Assembly: GCA_947177935.1 (NCBI GenBank) | Contig: CAMWWG010000068.1 | Span: forward strand, 1 to 5,942 | Length of the DNA: 5,942 nucleotides | From: an uncultured Ruminococcus sp. | GTDB taxonomy: Bacteria > Bacillota > Clostridia > Oscillospirales > Ruminococcaceae | Direction of reading: 5' to 3' | Shown: positions 1 to 5,942 of the stretch, in pieces | Layout of the letters: the number at the start of each line of letters is the position of its first letter | Position numbering within the stretch: the stretch's first letter is position 1 | The notes under the pieces: generated by a model | Database searches by the model: none | Told to the model about the DNA's origin: nothing | Seen by the model: only the letters and a program-made list of their open reading frames with translations | Position numbers and translations under genes: made by a program

Positions 1-126
1 TACTATTACATTGCCAGACTCATCAATCTCAATGCTGTGATCTGCCTGGGCTGCCGCTATCGTAAGCGGCAGCGCAGCACCAAATGCCAAAGCAATGGCA
101 GCATATTTCACAAATCGTTTCATCAT
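1..126 (-). CDS. Exported protein of unknown function (5' end only, runs off the left edge)
   Basis: Only the first 42 codons lie in the window. They read MMKRFVKYAAIALAFGAALP, then LTIAAAQA, then DHSIEIDESGNVIV. This is a clear Sec signal peptide: basic start (KRFVK), an alanine/leucine-rich core, and a probable signal peptidase I cut after AQA at residue 28. There is no lipobox cysteine, so it is not a lipoprotein. The reading frame is open to the window edge. There are two adjacent ATG codons (126 and 123); the AAGGAG ribosome binding site at 133-138 sits 6 nt from the first and 9 nt from the second, so either may be used. The gene starts 26 nt after the stop of the M60 peptidase with no terminator between, so it is very likely in the same transcript and under the same riboswitch. 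The mature part is too short to assign a family. A surface or cohesin-type partner of the peptidase is possible but unsupported. Confidence 0.85.
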   Translation of the reverse strand, partial: MMKRFVKYAAIALAFGAALPLTIAAAQADHSIEIDESGNVIV

Positions 127-132
127 ATCTTA

Positions 133-138
133 CTCCTT
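133..138 (-). promoter_or_regulatory. Ribosome binding site of the downstream exported protein
   Basis: The minus strand reads AAAAGGAGTAAGATATGATG. The AAGGAG core is a near-perfect Shine-Dalgarno sequence, 6 nt before the first ATG and 9 nt before the second. It lies in the 26-nt gap after the TAA of the peptidase gene, which supports translation of a second cistron from the same mRNA. Confidence 0.85.
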
Positions 139-152
139 TTCAGTATTCCGAC

Positions 153-3100
153 TTACTTTCCAAAAGTAATGCCAGGGAGTTCAGCAGGCATTTCTTCAAA
201 CAGTGAATCGCTGACTAAACGCTGTCCTTCATTTGTAAGTGCGTCATTGACTCTGTACAGCTCAACACGAACTTTTTCAGGATTTTCCATATTTTCCAGA
301 TATTCCGGTTCAATCCAGTAAATCCATGTGCCGTTTGATACCTCTGTAATATCTTCTCCATCAGGTACATCTGCAAGAATAATCTGCTGTGATGTCAGCG
401 TTCCTTCCTCGTCAGTACTGCCTACGATCTCACCGTTTTCATCATATAAGATCACAACGTTGTACGCAGGATTGCCTTTATAAGATCCTGTAAATACGAG
501 AGAGCCTTCCGGAATGACATCCGTGCTTTCTGTTCCATATTTGTAATCTGCACTCAGAGTACCAATCAATGTCGTTGCAGTTTCCGAATCGCCTTCCGTT
601 GTGCGGAAGTCAACATTATCTCCGGTGACGCCCAGTACATCCAGTTCTGCAATGGAAACTGTCTTGCCAGTCTGTTCCGGCAGAACAATCTTCACGGATG
701 TTGTGTCATAAGTGCTGACGTATTTACTATCCGCATTTGCAAAATAAACTGTTCCGCTTCCATCGAACGTACCCTCTGCAACGAGAACCCATCCGTCAGT
801 TTCTTCTTCGGTTTCTTCCGTCGTTTCGACTTCATCCTGCAGAACGTAAATTTTGTAATCACCAATCGATTCACCATCACCAGCAGTATACTTCAATCCG
901 GCAGCTGTCAGTGTCTGGTTGAAATCAAGAATGATTTCTGCCTGGTCTGCATCAACCTGCGGTTCATAAGCAGTTGTTGTATCATGGTCGATTGCGAGTT
1001 CTGCCGGATCTTCTTTTGTCGTGTCACAAGGCATATCATCTGTTGCATCATGCGTGATTGCCTCTGCTGTCAGACCTGTCGTTGTGATTGTCCAGTTGGT
1101 TTTATCCATACTGCCATCATGCATGATCTTCACATGATCTGTCACAAAAACAGCAGAACGGTTCAGATACTGGTCAATCAGTGTGACTTCATAGAATACA
1201 ACACGGTTATTCAGCGTTGTAACGGTATCTGTAAAATCAGAGCCAGTTGCAAAACCGACAGGTGTTCTCTGGATTTTTCCGCCGGAGATTGTGCATCTAA
1301 TAATTTCATAGCCGAGAATATCTGCTTCCGGAATATCCGTAGAAGTAAATGCCAGTTTCACTTCATTTGCTTTCATGCCAGTGCCGGCCGTTACAGAAAC
1401 ATTCTCAATTGCAGAAACTTTACCCTCAGTACCTAAAATACTTCCTTTACCATTCAGTGCATAGACACGGGAATCATCATTTGCATACATGATAGCACGG
1501 GTTTCCTTGTCAAACTGCTCTGCATAAGCAACCGTTGTCGGATCAGGCTGTTTGCCCCAGCGTTCAAAGAATTCCAGAACATTCTTCTCGGCTGCCGCAC
1601 AAGCCAGACGCATCAGATTCTGGTCGGAATCACTGCCAAGCGTTAATGCGATGTCTGCCGGAGCAGGTGCTGCGCTCGTATCTCTGGAATAGGTATCGAC
1701 TCTTGCATAGAAGATATTTGCCAGCTGTTCCTCATAATCAGAATAGGTCTTGAAATTCAGACCTTTGTCATAAGCAAGGTGCAGCTGCCAGTACATACCA
1801 AGCTGGGTTGCAATATTGGAACAATCTCCCTTTGTACCGGAAGTTACTTTATCATAAATATTCTGATACTGGAAACGCATTCCTTCATTTTTGTCTTGTG
1901 CCTGCGCAAGCTGTGAAAAATAGTTATTCGTGATTTCTGCCACGGCATAACTGCCCTGATTAATGTCATGTCCGATCTCGTGCGCAATACCCCAGCCAAA
2001 ATAATTTCCGCTGACATATTGACCGTTCTCATCAAATGTAACACCGGTACAATTTACCATACTTGGTGCTGAACCCCATTCAATTCCGATATGATTTCCA
2101 GATGCATACATAAATGCGCCGGAGAACATACGCTGATAACGGATATTCAGATGTGCTTTCGGAACCCGATTCAACTGCGTGGGTGCATCTGCGTTCAATC
2201 CCTTATGCTGATAGAAGAGATACATCATATCTTCCATTGCGTCAACGGACTTCAGAAGCGTTTCCGCACGTTTCTCCGCAGTGCCGCTTCCCATACCTGC
2301 CAGAAGCTGCTGAGCCGGAAGTGAATACATCATGGTATCCATCATAATATCAGATGCACCAAGAATACAGTTCTGGCTATCATAGTCGTAATCTATATTC
2401 TTATTTTCGGATCCTTTGTGAACTGCATTATGAAGCTCTTCAATTTTCGGAACATATTCATCCAGTTTATTGATGTACGCAACTGCTTTTTCCATGCGTT
2501 CTTCTTCGTCGGTTACCTGATACAGATCAAGGAACGGCACTTCTGAACCGCCGGTGACACGGACGGAGAATCTTTCACTTGTATCACTTGCTCCCTGATA
2601 CTGAATATACAAAGCACCGCCGTTTTCAGCACCAACGCCGGAGCCTTTTGACAACTTGAATGTATTCGCACCGACTTTCAGATTTGCGCCTTCCAGGACA
2701 ACATTGCCGGATTCAGAATGATACTGTGTCACAATAAGACGTAAATTTGTGCTGTCACCAGTTTTCTTCTGGTTGCTTCCGACATAAATCGTTACTTCCT
2801 CACCGGTACCGATCGAAACACCAAGCGGCTGCCATGCGTTCAGACCAGAGAATCCACGGTTTACTTCGATATCTTTGGTCGTAATACAAGTGTGTATTTC
2901 TACGGCATTGCTGATAAATTTCGCATTCAGGATTGTTTCTGCTGTTTCCAGTTCACGGAGCAGAGCCTCTGCATTCGGATTTTCTTCTCCAAATTCATCC
3001 GGTGTGTTGATTTTTTCACGCAGAGCATCCACTGTTTTCTGCGTTACGTTATCTTTCAGAACCGTATGCAGATCATCTACATACAAATTCATCACTTCAT

Positions 3101-5612
3101 CCATGAGTGTGTCATAATGATAGAAATAAGTCTCTGAAATCGTAATCGGCGATGTTAAATATCTTGCAAGACAAATCTGGATTTTCGACGCTGTAACAGC
3201 TTTCGGGAGCTTGAGCATGTAATACTGTTTGCCGTCTGCATCTGTCTTGGAAGACGAAAGATTACCATAGCCGTCATTCAGTTCATATACCAGATTGCCT
3301 TCTGCGTCCCAGCATCTTACATTTGTGTAACTGATATCTGTATTGACAGTCAGAATCCCGATTGTATCCAGTGTGTATTCCTGGTCAAACGTATACGTCA
3401 GACCATTATTGCCAATGCCGTTAAATCCGCCGTCATCCCATGTACTCTTAGAATAATAAGAAGCAGGATCTCCGTCAACAGCTCCCCAAGCCGTATTGTC
3501 TGCCTCTTCTGCGGCATCCAGCGTGCTGTCGATCATCTCGCCGCCGTTCCTCGTTACAGAGACAATATGCGCACTGCCGGGAACGCCATTTTCATCACGG
3601 TTAATTAGATTGTATCTCGGCATTTCGGCAAGATCCAGGTTCGTTGTAGATGCAGCAGTATGCAGAGATTCCGGACTTTCACCCAGTTCATTCACACCAA
3701 TCACATAAACTTCGTATTCTGTGAGATCTTCCAATCCATCAATTGTATAGCTTGTGCCTGTAATATCGGGAATTGCTGTATATTCTTCGTCACTGTCTCT
3801 GAGCTTATAGAAAACAGTAAAGGACTGCGTATCATCCATTTTTGCCCAGCTAACTTTAATACCTCTATAAGTTCCGGTGGCTTTTACATTATCGGGCTTG
3901 TCGGGACGTTTTGTTGCTTTGGGAGTTACTTCAATCGGATCACAGTAACCACTTCTCCAATTGCCATTGACGGACTGTACACTTACCGTGTAAGTGATAA
4001 AATTCTTGATATCATCCCCGCTTACCTGAATGGAAGTCGAGGTTGTATCCAGTGTTTGAATCACTTTGTCATCCTGTTTGATCTGTACTTCATAACCTGT
4101 CACATTAATGCAGGGATCCCATGTCAAATCAAATTTTTCACTGCCCGCCTTAGCCGTCAGACCTTCCGGACTGTCTGTTGCAGCCTCAGGAATGCGTTTC
4201 TCCATGCCATTGACAAACTCAACTTTGCTGATCTCAGCAAGATTCGGAGCTTCATTGCCATCTGCCAGCTGTTTTTGCTGCAAGCCTGTAATTGCCAGAG
4301 TGACTTTTTTAACAGCTACCTGCCCTTTCAGATCAATAGAAATATTTCCGTTCTGGTCAATCTTAGCAACGATTTTGCTCTCTTCCAGCAGGAAATCCAC
4401 ATCTTCGATTGCTTCTACTTCGACCGTTTTTTCTTCACCATCTTCTATATAAGTGAGAGAAATTTTAGCACTGGAAACCGGCGTACTACCCGATTGCATA
4501 ATAAGAGCATCCATCACAGGCAACTCTTTTTCTTCGTCTTCCGCAAATTCAAATCCCACAACAACGGGATTTTCTTCTGAAATCGGCGCATCCGGATCCG
4601 CCGGAGAAAGTGTTACCGGACTTTCATGCTGCAACAGATCTTCTAAACTGCCCGCTTCAATCGTTGTGCCGTCTTCCAGTTCTGCTGTGACATTCGCCGG
4701 AGAAACAAACTCTTCAATCTGCGCCATGATATCTTTGTCTTCTTCGTTATAACTATTTGACAAAAATACCAGATCCATCAGATTTGTTTTTCCGTCATAA
4801 TTCAGGTCAGTATAATATTCCGTGGATAAACCGCCATTATCAATTGCATCAATTAAAATATCTTTATCCGCATCGTCTACCACGCCATCCTGATTAATAT
4901 CTCCGATCATGACAACACCAGGGTGAAGCGTATCTTCCGCATAGGTGTAGCCGTTATGATAAAAACCGACAGTCAGGTTGACAGCATACAGATCCTTGTT
5001 GACAGTTATTACTTGACGATACACTGCGAAACCTGGTGCAGACACCTCAAGAACATACTCACCATTGGCAAGATACTCAAATTCTGCCTTGTTTGTTCCG
5101 TTTTCCCTGGTTTCTCTGGATAACGTCAGCGTGCTTTGCTGCGTATCTTCACCGGATTGCAACGTCACTTCAAAATCAATGGAATTTTCAAAAACCATAC
5201 CTTCATTGATAATGACTTCAATTTTTCCAGTATCCGTGGAAGAAGCGACACTCTCTTCGGATTGTAAACTAACAGCATTATTTTCTGTCATATCAGTTAA
5301 ATTTTCCGGCAATGTATAAGGATTACTGTCCTCAAAAGGAACATCCACACTGTTCAATTGAAATTCCTCAATATTAGAAAAAGATGTACTATCTTCCGCT
5401 TGCAAACTAACAGCATTATTTTCTGTCATATCAGTTAAATTTTCCGGCAATGTATCAGGATTACCGTCCTTAGAAAGAACAGCCGCACTGTTCAACTGAA
5501 ATTCACCAATACTAGAAAGGACAGCTTCAGCACTAATTGCTTGTGGGAAACTGTATACCATTGATAATGCCAACAAGAAAGCGATTTTTTTCTTTAAGTT
5601 GCGTTTTCTCAT
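153..5612 (-). CDS. Secreted multi-domain M60-family zinc metallopeptidase (putative mucinase) with dockerin, FN3 and discoidin-like modules
   Basis: An 1819-residue exported protein. Start: the ATG at 5612 is preceded by AGAAAGGA 9 nt upstream and begins a signal peptide (1-28, basic RKRNLKKK, hydrophobic core, AISA cut). In-frame codons up to 5714 lie in the leader terminator and are not used. Order of parts: two 46-residue-period repeats (35-120); a prealbumin/carboxypeptidase-regulatory-like beta domain (about 128-214); a type I dockerin (about 231-292) with two calcium loops (D238/N240/D242/D249 and D269/N271/D273/D280); a beta-rich domain (about 300-475); two fibronectin III modules (about 481-566, 570-657); a discoidin/CBM32-like module (about 665-832); a helical linker (833-895); the M60 region (about 896-1310); a beta module (about 1383-1498); a second discoidin-like module (about 1506-1664); and an unassigned C-terminal domain (1665-1819). 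The active site is HEIGH at 1211-1215, with E1226 in AEITNN as the likely third zinc ligand. Known M60 members cut mucin-type O-glycoproteins; mucin as substrate is inferred here. There is no LPXTG motif or C-terminal membrane segment, so the protein is released or held through its modules. Confidence 0.93.
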   Translation of the reverse strand: MRKRNLKKKIAFLLALSMVYSFPQAISAEAVLSSIGEFQLNSAAVLSKDGNPDTLPENLTDMTENNAVSLQAEDSTSFSNIEEFQLNSVDVPFEDSNPYTLPENLTDMTENNAVSLQSEESVASSTDTGKIEVIINEGMVFENSIDFEVTLQSGEDTQQSTLTLSRETRENGTNKAEFEYLANGEYVLEVSAPGFAVYRQVITVNKDLYAVNLTVGFYHNGYTYAEDTLHPGVVMIGDINQDGVVDDADKDILIDAIDNGGLSTEYYTDLNYDGKTNLMDLVFLSNSYNEEDKDIMAQIEEFVSPANVTAELEDGTTIEAGSLEDLLQHESPVTLSPADPDAPISEENPVVVGFEFAEDEEKELPVMDALIMQSGSTPVSSAKISLTYIEDGEEKTVEVEAIEDVDFLLEESKIVAKIDQNGNISIDLKGQVAVKKVTLAITGLQQKQLADGNEAPNLAEISKVEFVNGMEKRIPEAATDSPEGLTAKAGSEKFDLTWDPCINVTGYEVQIKQDDKVIQTLDTTSTSIQVSGDDIKNFITYTVSVQSVNGNWRSGYCDPIEVTPKATKRPDKPDNVKATGTYRGIKVSWAKMDDTQSFTVFYKLRDSDEEYTAIPDITGTSYTIDGLEDLTEYEVYVIGVNELGESPESLHTAASTTNLDLAEMPRYNLINRDENGVPGSAHIVSVTRNGGEMIDSTLDAAEEADNTAWGAVDGDPASYYSKSTWDDGGFNGIGNNGLTYTFDQEYTLDTIGILTVNTDISYTNVRCWDAEGNLVYELNDGYGNLSSSKTDADGKQYYMLKLPKAVTASKIQICLARYLTSPITISETYFYHYDTLMDEVMNLYVDDLHTVLKDNVTQKTVDALREKINTPDEFGEENPNAEALLRELETAETILNAKFISNAVEIHTCITTKDIEVNRGFSGLNAWQPLGVSIGTGEEVTIYVGSNQKKTGDSTNLRLIVTQYHSESGNVVLEGANLKVGANTFKLSKGSGVGAENGGALYIQYQGASDTSERFSVRVTGGSEVPFLDLYQVTDEEERMEKAVAYINKLDEYVPKIEELHNAVHKGSENKNIDYDYDSQNCILGASDIMMDTMMYSLPAQQLLAGMGSGTAEKRAETLLKSVDAMEDMMYLFYQHKGLNADAPTQLNRVPKAHLNIRYQRMFSGAFMYASGNHIGIEWGSAPSMVNCTGVTFDENGQYVSGNYFGWGIAHEIGHDINQGSYAVAEITNNYFSQLAQAQDKNEGMRFQYQNIYDKVTSGTKGDCSNIATQLGMYWQLHLAYDKGLNFKTYSDYEEQLANIFYARVDTYSRDTSAAPAPADIALTLGSDSDQNLMRLACAAAEKNVLEFFERWGKQPDPTTVAYAEQFDKETRAIMYANDDSRVYALNGKGSILGTEGKVSAIENVSVTAGTGMKANEVKLAFTSTDIPEADILGYEIIRCTISGGKIQRTPVGFATGSDFTDTVTTLNNRVVFYEVTLIDQYLNRSAVFVTDHVKIMHDGSMDKTNWTITTTGLTAEAITHDATDDMPCDTTKEDPAELAIDHDTTTAYEPQVDADQAEIILDFNQTLTAAGLKYTAGDGESIGDYKIYVLQDEVETTEETEEETDGWVLVAEGTFDGSGTVYFANADSKYVSTYDTTSVKIVLPEQTGKTVSIAELDVLGVTGDNVDFRTTEGDSETATTLIGTLSADYKYGTESTDVIPEGSLVFTGSYKGNPAYNVVILYDENGEIVGSTDEEGTLTSQQIILADVPDGEDITEVSNGTWIYWIEPEYLENMENPEKVRVELYRVNDALTNEGQRLVSDSLFEEMPAELPGITFGK
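5262..5518 (-). repeat. Two-copy tandem repeat, 138-bp period, in the N-terminal part of the peptidase gene
   Basis: Two copies, 5262-5380 and 5400-5518, are offset by exactly 138 bp (46 codons). A block of 52 bp is identical in both (5266-5317 and 5404-5455); the rest has scattered substitutions. In the protein the copies start at residues 35 (IGEFQLNS) and 81 (IEEFQLNS) and share the stretch LPENLTDMTENNAVSLQ. The repeats follow directly after the signal peptide, are acidic and rich in N, S and T, and resemble no family I know. The near identity at DNA level points to a fairly recent in-frame duplication or to ongoing homogenisation. Confidence 0.9.
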
Positions 5613-5621
5613 AACGACAAA

Positions 5622-5629
5622 TCCTTTCT
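5622..5629 (-). promoter_or_regulatory. Ribosome binding site of the M60 peptidase gene
   Basis: The minus strand reads AGAAAGGATTTGTCGTTATG. The AGAAAGGA element is 9 nt from the ATG at 5612. It decides the start: no comparable site precedes the upstream in-frame ATG at 5714, and only the 5612 start puts the signal peptide at the N terminus. Confidence 0.85.
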
Positions 5630-5641
5630 GATTTCGGCAAC

Positions 5642-5657
5642 TCTTATTATGATAAGA
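5642..5657 (-). promoter_or_regulatory. Small hairpin just upstream of the ribosome binding site
   Basis: The minus strand reads TCTTAT-CATA-ATAAGA, a perfect 6-bp stem with a 4-nt loop, ending 12 nt before the AGAAAGGA element. It is too weak and lacks a U-tract, so it is not a terminator. It could position the ribosome or protect the mRNA end, but may also be chance in AT-rich DNA. Confidence 0.35.
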
Positions 5658-5669
5658 ACTTTTTTGCTG

Positions 5670-5699
5670 ACATTTTATAATTTTTATTTTATAAAATGT
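5670..5699 (-). repeat. Perfect 11-bp AT-rich inverted repeat in the leader
   Basis: The minus strand reads ACATTTTATAA, an 8-nt AT-only spacer (AATAAAAA), then TTATAAAATGT, an exact reverse complement. It lies between the riboswitch terminator and the ribosome binding site, so it is present only in read-through transcripts. It could be an operator for a dimeric DNA-binding regulator or an RNA hairpin that shapes mRNA stability or translation. It has no following U-tract and almost no GC, so it is unlikely to terminate transcription. Confidence 0.6.
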
Positions 5700-5704
5700 G
5701 ATCC

Positions 5705-5741
5705 AAAAAAACAACCGTCATCTTTCAAAAGATGCAGTTGT
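5705..5741 (-). terminator. Intrinsic terminator in the riboswitch expression platform
   Basis: On the minus strand, ACAACTG pairs with CGGTTGT (5741-5735 with 5717-5711, one G-U pair). After one bulged A (5718), CATCTT pairs with AAGATG, closed by the loop TTGA. A run of seven T residues follows the stem. The position, 24 nt after the aptamer and about 90 nt before the start codon, is that of a transcription attenuator under riboswitch control, not the end of an upstream gene: the aptamer and promoter lie just upstream of it on the same strand. Confidence 0.87.
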
Positions 5742-5765
5742 ACACGGAAAACAGTCATATTAAGT

Positions 5766-5855
5766 AATTATCAACAATGGTCTGCCATACTGTTTCCGAC
5801 TTAGACCCTCAAAGCTTGTGTCCTTATTTTTCAATAAGTTTGCCAAATATTAATT
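5766..5855 (-). promoter_or_regulatory. Cyclic di-GMP class I (GEMM) riboswitch aptamer
   Basis: The RNA senses the second messenger c-di-GMP and controls the peptidase gene downstream. Class I landmarks appear in order on the minus strand: TTGGCAAAC (from 5846); a perfect 6-bp stem CTTATT-GAAA-AATAAG (5838-5823) with the diagnostic GAAA tetraloop; GGACACAAGC (the GGACGCAAAGC box); GGGTCTAAG (the GGNCUAAG box); and ATGGCAGACC closing the second long arm. A closing helix P1 is plausible from AATTA (5855-5851) with TAATT (5770-5766). The order, spacing and roughly 90-nt length fit the family as known from Vibrio and Clostridium. The GGACACAAGC box differs from the consensus (A for G and one A fewer), but the combination of conserved boxes is not expected by chance. 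An intrinsic terminator follows, so control is probably by transcription termination. The direction (on or off with c-di-GMP) is not settled by inspection. Confidence 0.9.
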
Positions 5856-5864
5856 TAGCATATC

Positions 5865-5886
5865 TGAGAGCGACTTAAATCTCTCA
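5865..5886 (-). promoter_or_regulatory. 5' leader hairpin preceding the aptamer
   Basis: On the minus strand TGAGAG (5886-5881) and CTCTCA (5870-5865) pair perfectly around a 10-nt loop, about 10 nt after the expected transcription start and 9 nt before aptamer helix P1. It may protect the 5' end of the transcript or insulate the aptamer from upstream pairing. Its function is inferred. Confidence 0.45.
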
Positions 5887-5903
5887 TTTACACCTATAAT
5901 TAC

Positions 5904-5932
5904 AGTATAGCATAATTTTTTCATTATGTCAA
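5904..5932 (-). promoter_or_regulatory. SigA-type promoter with extended -10 for the riboswitch-peptidase transcript
   Basis: On the minus strand the -35 element is a perfect TTGACA (5932-5927). It is followed by a 17-nt spacer and TATACT (5909-5904) as the -10 element. TG at 5912-5911 makes it an extended -10 (TGCTATACT). Transcription should begin near 5897, giving a leader of about 285 nt that holds the whole riboswitch. The near-consensus elements suggest strong constitutive initiation, with regulation left to the riboswitch. Confidence 0.9.
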
Positions 5933-5942
5933 TACTTTTTTT

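Noticed and set aside
156..185. LPXTG-like sortase signal at the C terminus (ELPGITFGK)
   Set aside because: The sequence is LPGIT, not LPXTG, and no hydrophobic segment or basic tail follows.
984..1436. 150-residue open frame on the plus strand
   Set aside because: Antisense shadow of the peptidase gene, cysteine-rich with no domain pattern, and no convincing ribosome binding site.
3660..4580. 306-residue open frame on the plus strand
   Set aside because: Antisense to the FN3, beta and dockerin region of the peptidase. Its protein is rich in C, F, H and I with no recognisable domain and no ribosome binding site: a shadow of the real gene.
4188..4715. Cohesin module next to the dockerin (residues 300-475)
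   Set aside because: The region is beta-rich, with a stretch reading VKKVTLAITGLQQ and NLAEISKVEFVN, but I see no convincing cohesin signature, so it was left as an unassigned beta domain.
5670..5710. Second promoter in the AT-rich inverted repeat (TATAAA-like boxes)
   Set aside because: Only weak -10-like matches without a properly spaced -35. The perfect promoter at 5904-5932 explains transcription of the leader.
5613..5714. In-frame upstream ATG at 5714 giving a 34-residue longer peptidase
   Set aside because: It lies in the terminator hairpin of the leader, has no ribosome binding site, and would bury the signal peptide. The ATG at 5612 has AGAAAGGA 9 nt upstream.

Overview
This window is dominated by one very large minus-strand gene for a secreted, multi-domain zinc metallopeptidase of the M60/M60-like (mucin-directed O-glycopeptidase) type. 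The mature reading starts at 5612 and ends at 153 (1819 residues). The organism is most likely a gut Firmicute of the class Clostridia (Lachnospiraceae/Ruminococcaceae/Clostridium-like). The reasons are the AT-leaning base composition, strong AAGGAG-type ribosome binding sites, a textbook SigA promoter, a dockerin module, a c-di-GMP riboswitch, and carbohydrate-binding modules attached to a mucin-type peptidase. I cannot name the species.

Layout, in the direction of transcription (right to left): a strong extended -10 promoter (5904-5932); an untranslated leader of about 285 nt with a 5' hairpin (5865-5886), a c-di-GMP class I (GEMM) riboswitch aptamer (about 5766-5855), an intrinsic terminator (5705-5741) and a perfect AT-rich 11-bp inverted repeat (5670-5699); the ribosome binding site (5622-5629); the peptidase gene (5612-153); a 26-nt gap holding the next ribosome binding site (133-138); and the 5' end of a second exported protein that leaves the window on the left (126-1).

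How the parts work together (inference): intracellular c-di-GMP, the signal for the motile/sessile switch, would set whether RNA polymerase reads past the leader terminator. That would control the peptidase and, because no terminator separates them, the secreted protein behind it. The peptidase carries two fibronectin type III modules, two discoidin/CBM32-like modules and an internal dockerin, so it probably binds glycans on host mucin while cutting the protein backbone next to O-glycans, and may plug into a cohesin-bearing partner. The promoter, aptamer, terminator, HExxH site and dockerin loops are read directly from the sequence; substrate and switch direction are inferred. No RNA genes, mobile elements or CRISPR arrays were seen, and the plus strand appears to carry no genes.
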